Shown here: positions 62,673-64,000 of the stretch, in pieces | Position numbering within the stretch: the stretch's first letter is position 1 | Layout of the letters: each line of letters begins with the position of its first letter | Notes under the pieces: generated by a model | The model's database searches: none | The model's input: only the letters and a program-made list of their open reading frames with translations | What the model was told of the DNA's origin: nothing | Position numbers and translations under genes: made by a program | Assembly (NCBI RefSeq): GCF_006483445.1 | Contig: NZ_PPPT01000005.1 | Location: forward strand, 1 to 64,000 | Source of the DNA: Bradyrhizobium guangdongense | Lineage (GTDB): Bacteria > Pseudomonadota > Alphaproteobacteria > Rhizobiales > Xanthobacteraceae | Reading direction: 5' to 3' | DNA: 64,000 nucleotides

Positions 62673-63818
62673 CTACAACGATCTCGCAATCAGCAGCTTC
62701 ATGATCTCGTTGGTCCCGCCATAGATCTTCTGGATGCGGGAATCGATGAAGATGCGCGAGATCGGGTACTCCTGCATGTAGCCGTAGCCGCCGAAGAGCT
62801 GGAGGCATTCGTCGGCGGTTTCGACCTGCTTTTCCGAGCACCAGTACTTTGCCATCGACGCCGTGACGGTGTCGAGGTCCCCTTCGACCAGACGCTCGAT
62901 GCACCAGTCGACGAAGACGCGCGCGATCATCGCTTCCGTCTTGCGCTCGGCGAGCTTGAAGGCGGTGTTCTGAAAGTCCATCAGCGGCTTGCCAAAGGCC
63001 TTGCGCTCCTTGGTGTAGTCGGAGGTCAGCTTCACGGCGCGCTCCATCGAGGCAACGGCGCCGACGGCGAGCGAGAGGCGCTCTTGCGGCAGTTGCTGCA
63101 TCAGCTGCACAAAGCCCTGGCCCTCTTCCTTGCCGAGCAGGTTTTCCGGCGGCACCGTGACATTGTCGAAGAACAATTCCGACGTGTCGGAGGCGTGCAG
63201 GCCGATCTTGTCGAGGTTACGCCCGCGTTTGTAGCCATCCGCGCCTGCGGTCTCGACCACGATCAGCGAGATGCCCTTTGCGCCGGCATCACCGGTGCGC
63301 GCGACCACGATGACGAGGTCGGCGGCCTGGCCGTTGGTGATAAAGGTCTTCTGGCCGTTGATGACGTAGGAATTGCCCTGCTTCTTCGCCGTGGTCTTGA
63401 CGCTCTGCAGGTCCGAGCCGGTGCCGGGCTCGGTCATGGCGATGGCGCCGACCATCTCGCCCGATGCCATCTTCGGCAGCCAGCGCTTCTTCTGTTCCTC
63501 CGAGCCGTAGTTGAGGATGTAATGCGCGACGATGGCACTGTGCACGGAGACGCCGGTCGTGAGTTCCGGAACCGTGCTTTCGAGGTCCTCCAGCACCGCG
63601 GCATCATAGGCGAAGGTCGCACCGAGCCCGCCATATTCCTCCGGCACGCTCGCCAAGAGCGCGCCCATCTCGCCGAGCCCGCGCCAGGCGAAGCGGTCGA
63701 CCATCTTCTGCTCGCGCCACTTCTCCGCATGGGGTGCCAGGTCCTTGGCGAGATATTTTCGGAACTGGTCGCGGAAGACGTCGAGCTCTTCGGTCATCCA
63801 GGAGGAGCGATAAGGCAT
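62673..63818 (-). CDS. Acyl-CoA dehydrogenase
   Basis: Encodes 381 residues from the ATG at 63818. It has the FAD and substrate motifs IAMTEPGTGSDL, YVINGQKTFITNGQ and the C-terminal IQKIYGGTNEIMK. It is a homomeric-type enzyme, unlike the pair near 32-34 kb, and likely acts in fatty or branched acyl-CoA oxidation. The frame extends 18 codons upstream but this ATG starts the normal N-terminus. Confidence 0.93.
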   Translation of the reverse strand: MPYRSSWMTEELDVFRDQFRKYLAKDLAPHAEKWREQKMVDRFAWRGLGEMGALLASVPEEYGGLGATFAYDAAVLEDLESTVPELTTGVSVHSAIVAHYILNYGSEEQKKRWLPKMASGEMVGAIAMTEPGTGSDLQSVKTTAKKQGNSYVINGQKTFITNGQAADLVIVVARTGDAGAKGISLIVVETAGADGYKRGRNLDKIGLHASDTSELFFDNVTVPPENLLGKEEGQGFVQLMQQLPQERLSLAVGAVASMERAVKLTSDYTKERKAFGKPLMDFQNTAFKLAERKTEAMIARVFVDWCIERLVEGDLDTVTASMAKYWCSEKQVETADECLQLFGGYGYMQEYPISRIFIDSRIQKIYGGTNEIMKLLIARSL

Positions 63819-63944
63819 GGAAACCCCGGTCGTTGCTGTGTGTCTCGTTGGTAAGCCAGCTTGAGCCGGCAATTATTGTGTTTTCAGGCTGCGCCGGTGA
63901 GGCTACCAAAGCAACCGGATTCACAAGGCCCGAGGTGAGTGATT

Positions 63945-64000
63945 TTGACCGTCACGACGACAGAGCTCAAGGTCGACATCGAAGGTATCGGTGCGGTCTC
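63945..64000 (+). CDS. 5' end of a gene cut by the window edge
   Basis: A TTG at 63945, preceded by GAGGTGAGTGA, opens a frame reading TVTTTELKVDIEGIGAV to the last base. It is divergent from the acyl-CoA dehydrogenase gene and might belong to the same pathway, but 18 codons are too few to name it. Confidence 0.5.
   Translation, partial: MTVTTTELKVDIEGIGAV

Overview
The window looks like a chromosomal segment of a Bradyrhizobium-type alphaproteobacterium (Nitrobacteraceae). Supporting signs are the high-G+C codon use, the rpmB / DUF3108 / SUV3-like helicase / S4 protein / fdxA / carD gene order, a RegS-RegR type redox two-component system, a cyoABCD quinol oxidase operon, many solute-binding proteins and acyl-CoA dehydrogenases, and several families of dispersed palindromic intergenic repeats. 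This placement rests on recognition of families and gene order, not on a database search.

Layout. (1) 0.15-3.9 kb, minus strand: a compact three-gene operon with visibly lower G+C than its surroundings. It encodes a SERAC1-like serine hydrolase with an extra C-terminal domain, a small middle component and a Rad50/SMC-like ATPase with a zinc-knuckle coiled coil. It matches the ABC-three-component (ABC-3C) architecture proposed for biological conflict (anti-phage) systems and is the strongest candidate for an unusual system here. (2) 4-12 kb: housekeeping block with rpmB, a DUF3108 protein, a SUV3-like RNA helicase with a long disordered tail, an S4 RNA-binding protein that apparently starts at ACG, ferredoxin fdxA and a CarD regulator with an H1-like tail. 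(3) 12-22 kb: a membrane class III cyclase; then, as one minus-strand run, cyoABCD, SURF1, regS and regR, with a divergent MFS transporter and a 23-bp palindrome between cyoA and the MFS gene. (4) 22-35 kb: an M48 lipoprotein protease, a nuclease-like protein, two VOC proteins, a branched-chain-type solute-binding protein, and acyl-CoA catabolism genes (two enoyl-CoA hydratases, an ADP-forming acyl-CoA ligase, a two-subunit acyl-CoA dehydrogenase, an SDR). (5) 35-41 kb: small envelope proteins, a ketopantoate-reductase-like enzyme, secreted proteins, RraA-like, cupin and Bug-type binding proteins. (6) 41.4-43.2 kb: a second SERAC1-like hydrolase, again in lower-G+C DNA, with a different C-terminal domain, next to tRNA-Arg(CCT). 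(7) 43-53 kb: an eight-gene sugar or cyclitol operon (ABC importer, two oxidoreductases, two TIM-barrel isomerases) under a divergent LacI regulator with an 18-bp palindromic operator. (8) 53-64 kb: a DUF2252 protein, two hydrolases, a chemoreceptor, an amidohydrolase, a peptide-type binding protein, an AraC regulator, an acyl-CoA dehydrogenase and the start of a further gene cut by the window edge.

How they fit together. The cyo-SURF1-RegSR run joins a terminal quinol oxidase, its probable assembly factor and a redox sensor that likely reads the quinone pool. The LacI operon imports and oxidises or isomerises one carbohydrate class. The 25-35 kb genes form a beta-oxidation-like acid-degradation set. 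The two SERAC1-like hydrolases are the same effector-type module attached to two different C-terminal regions, in two low-G+C patches of an otherwise uniform chromosome.
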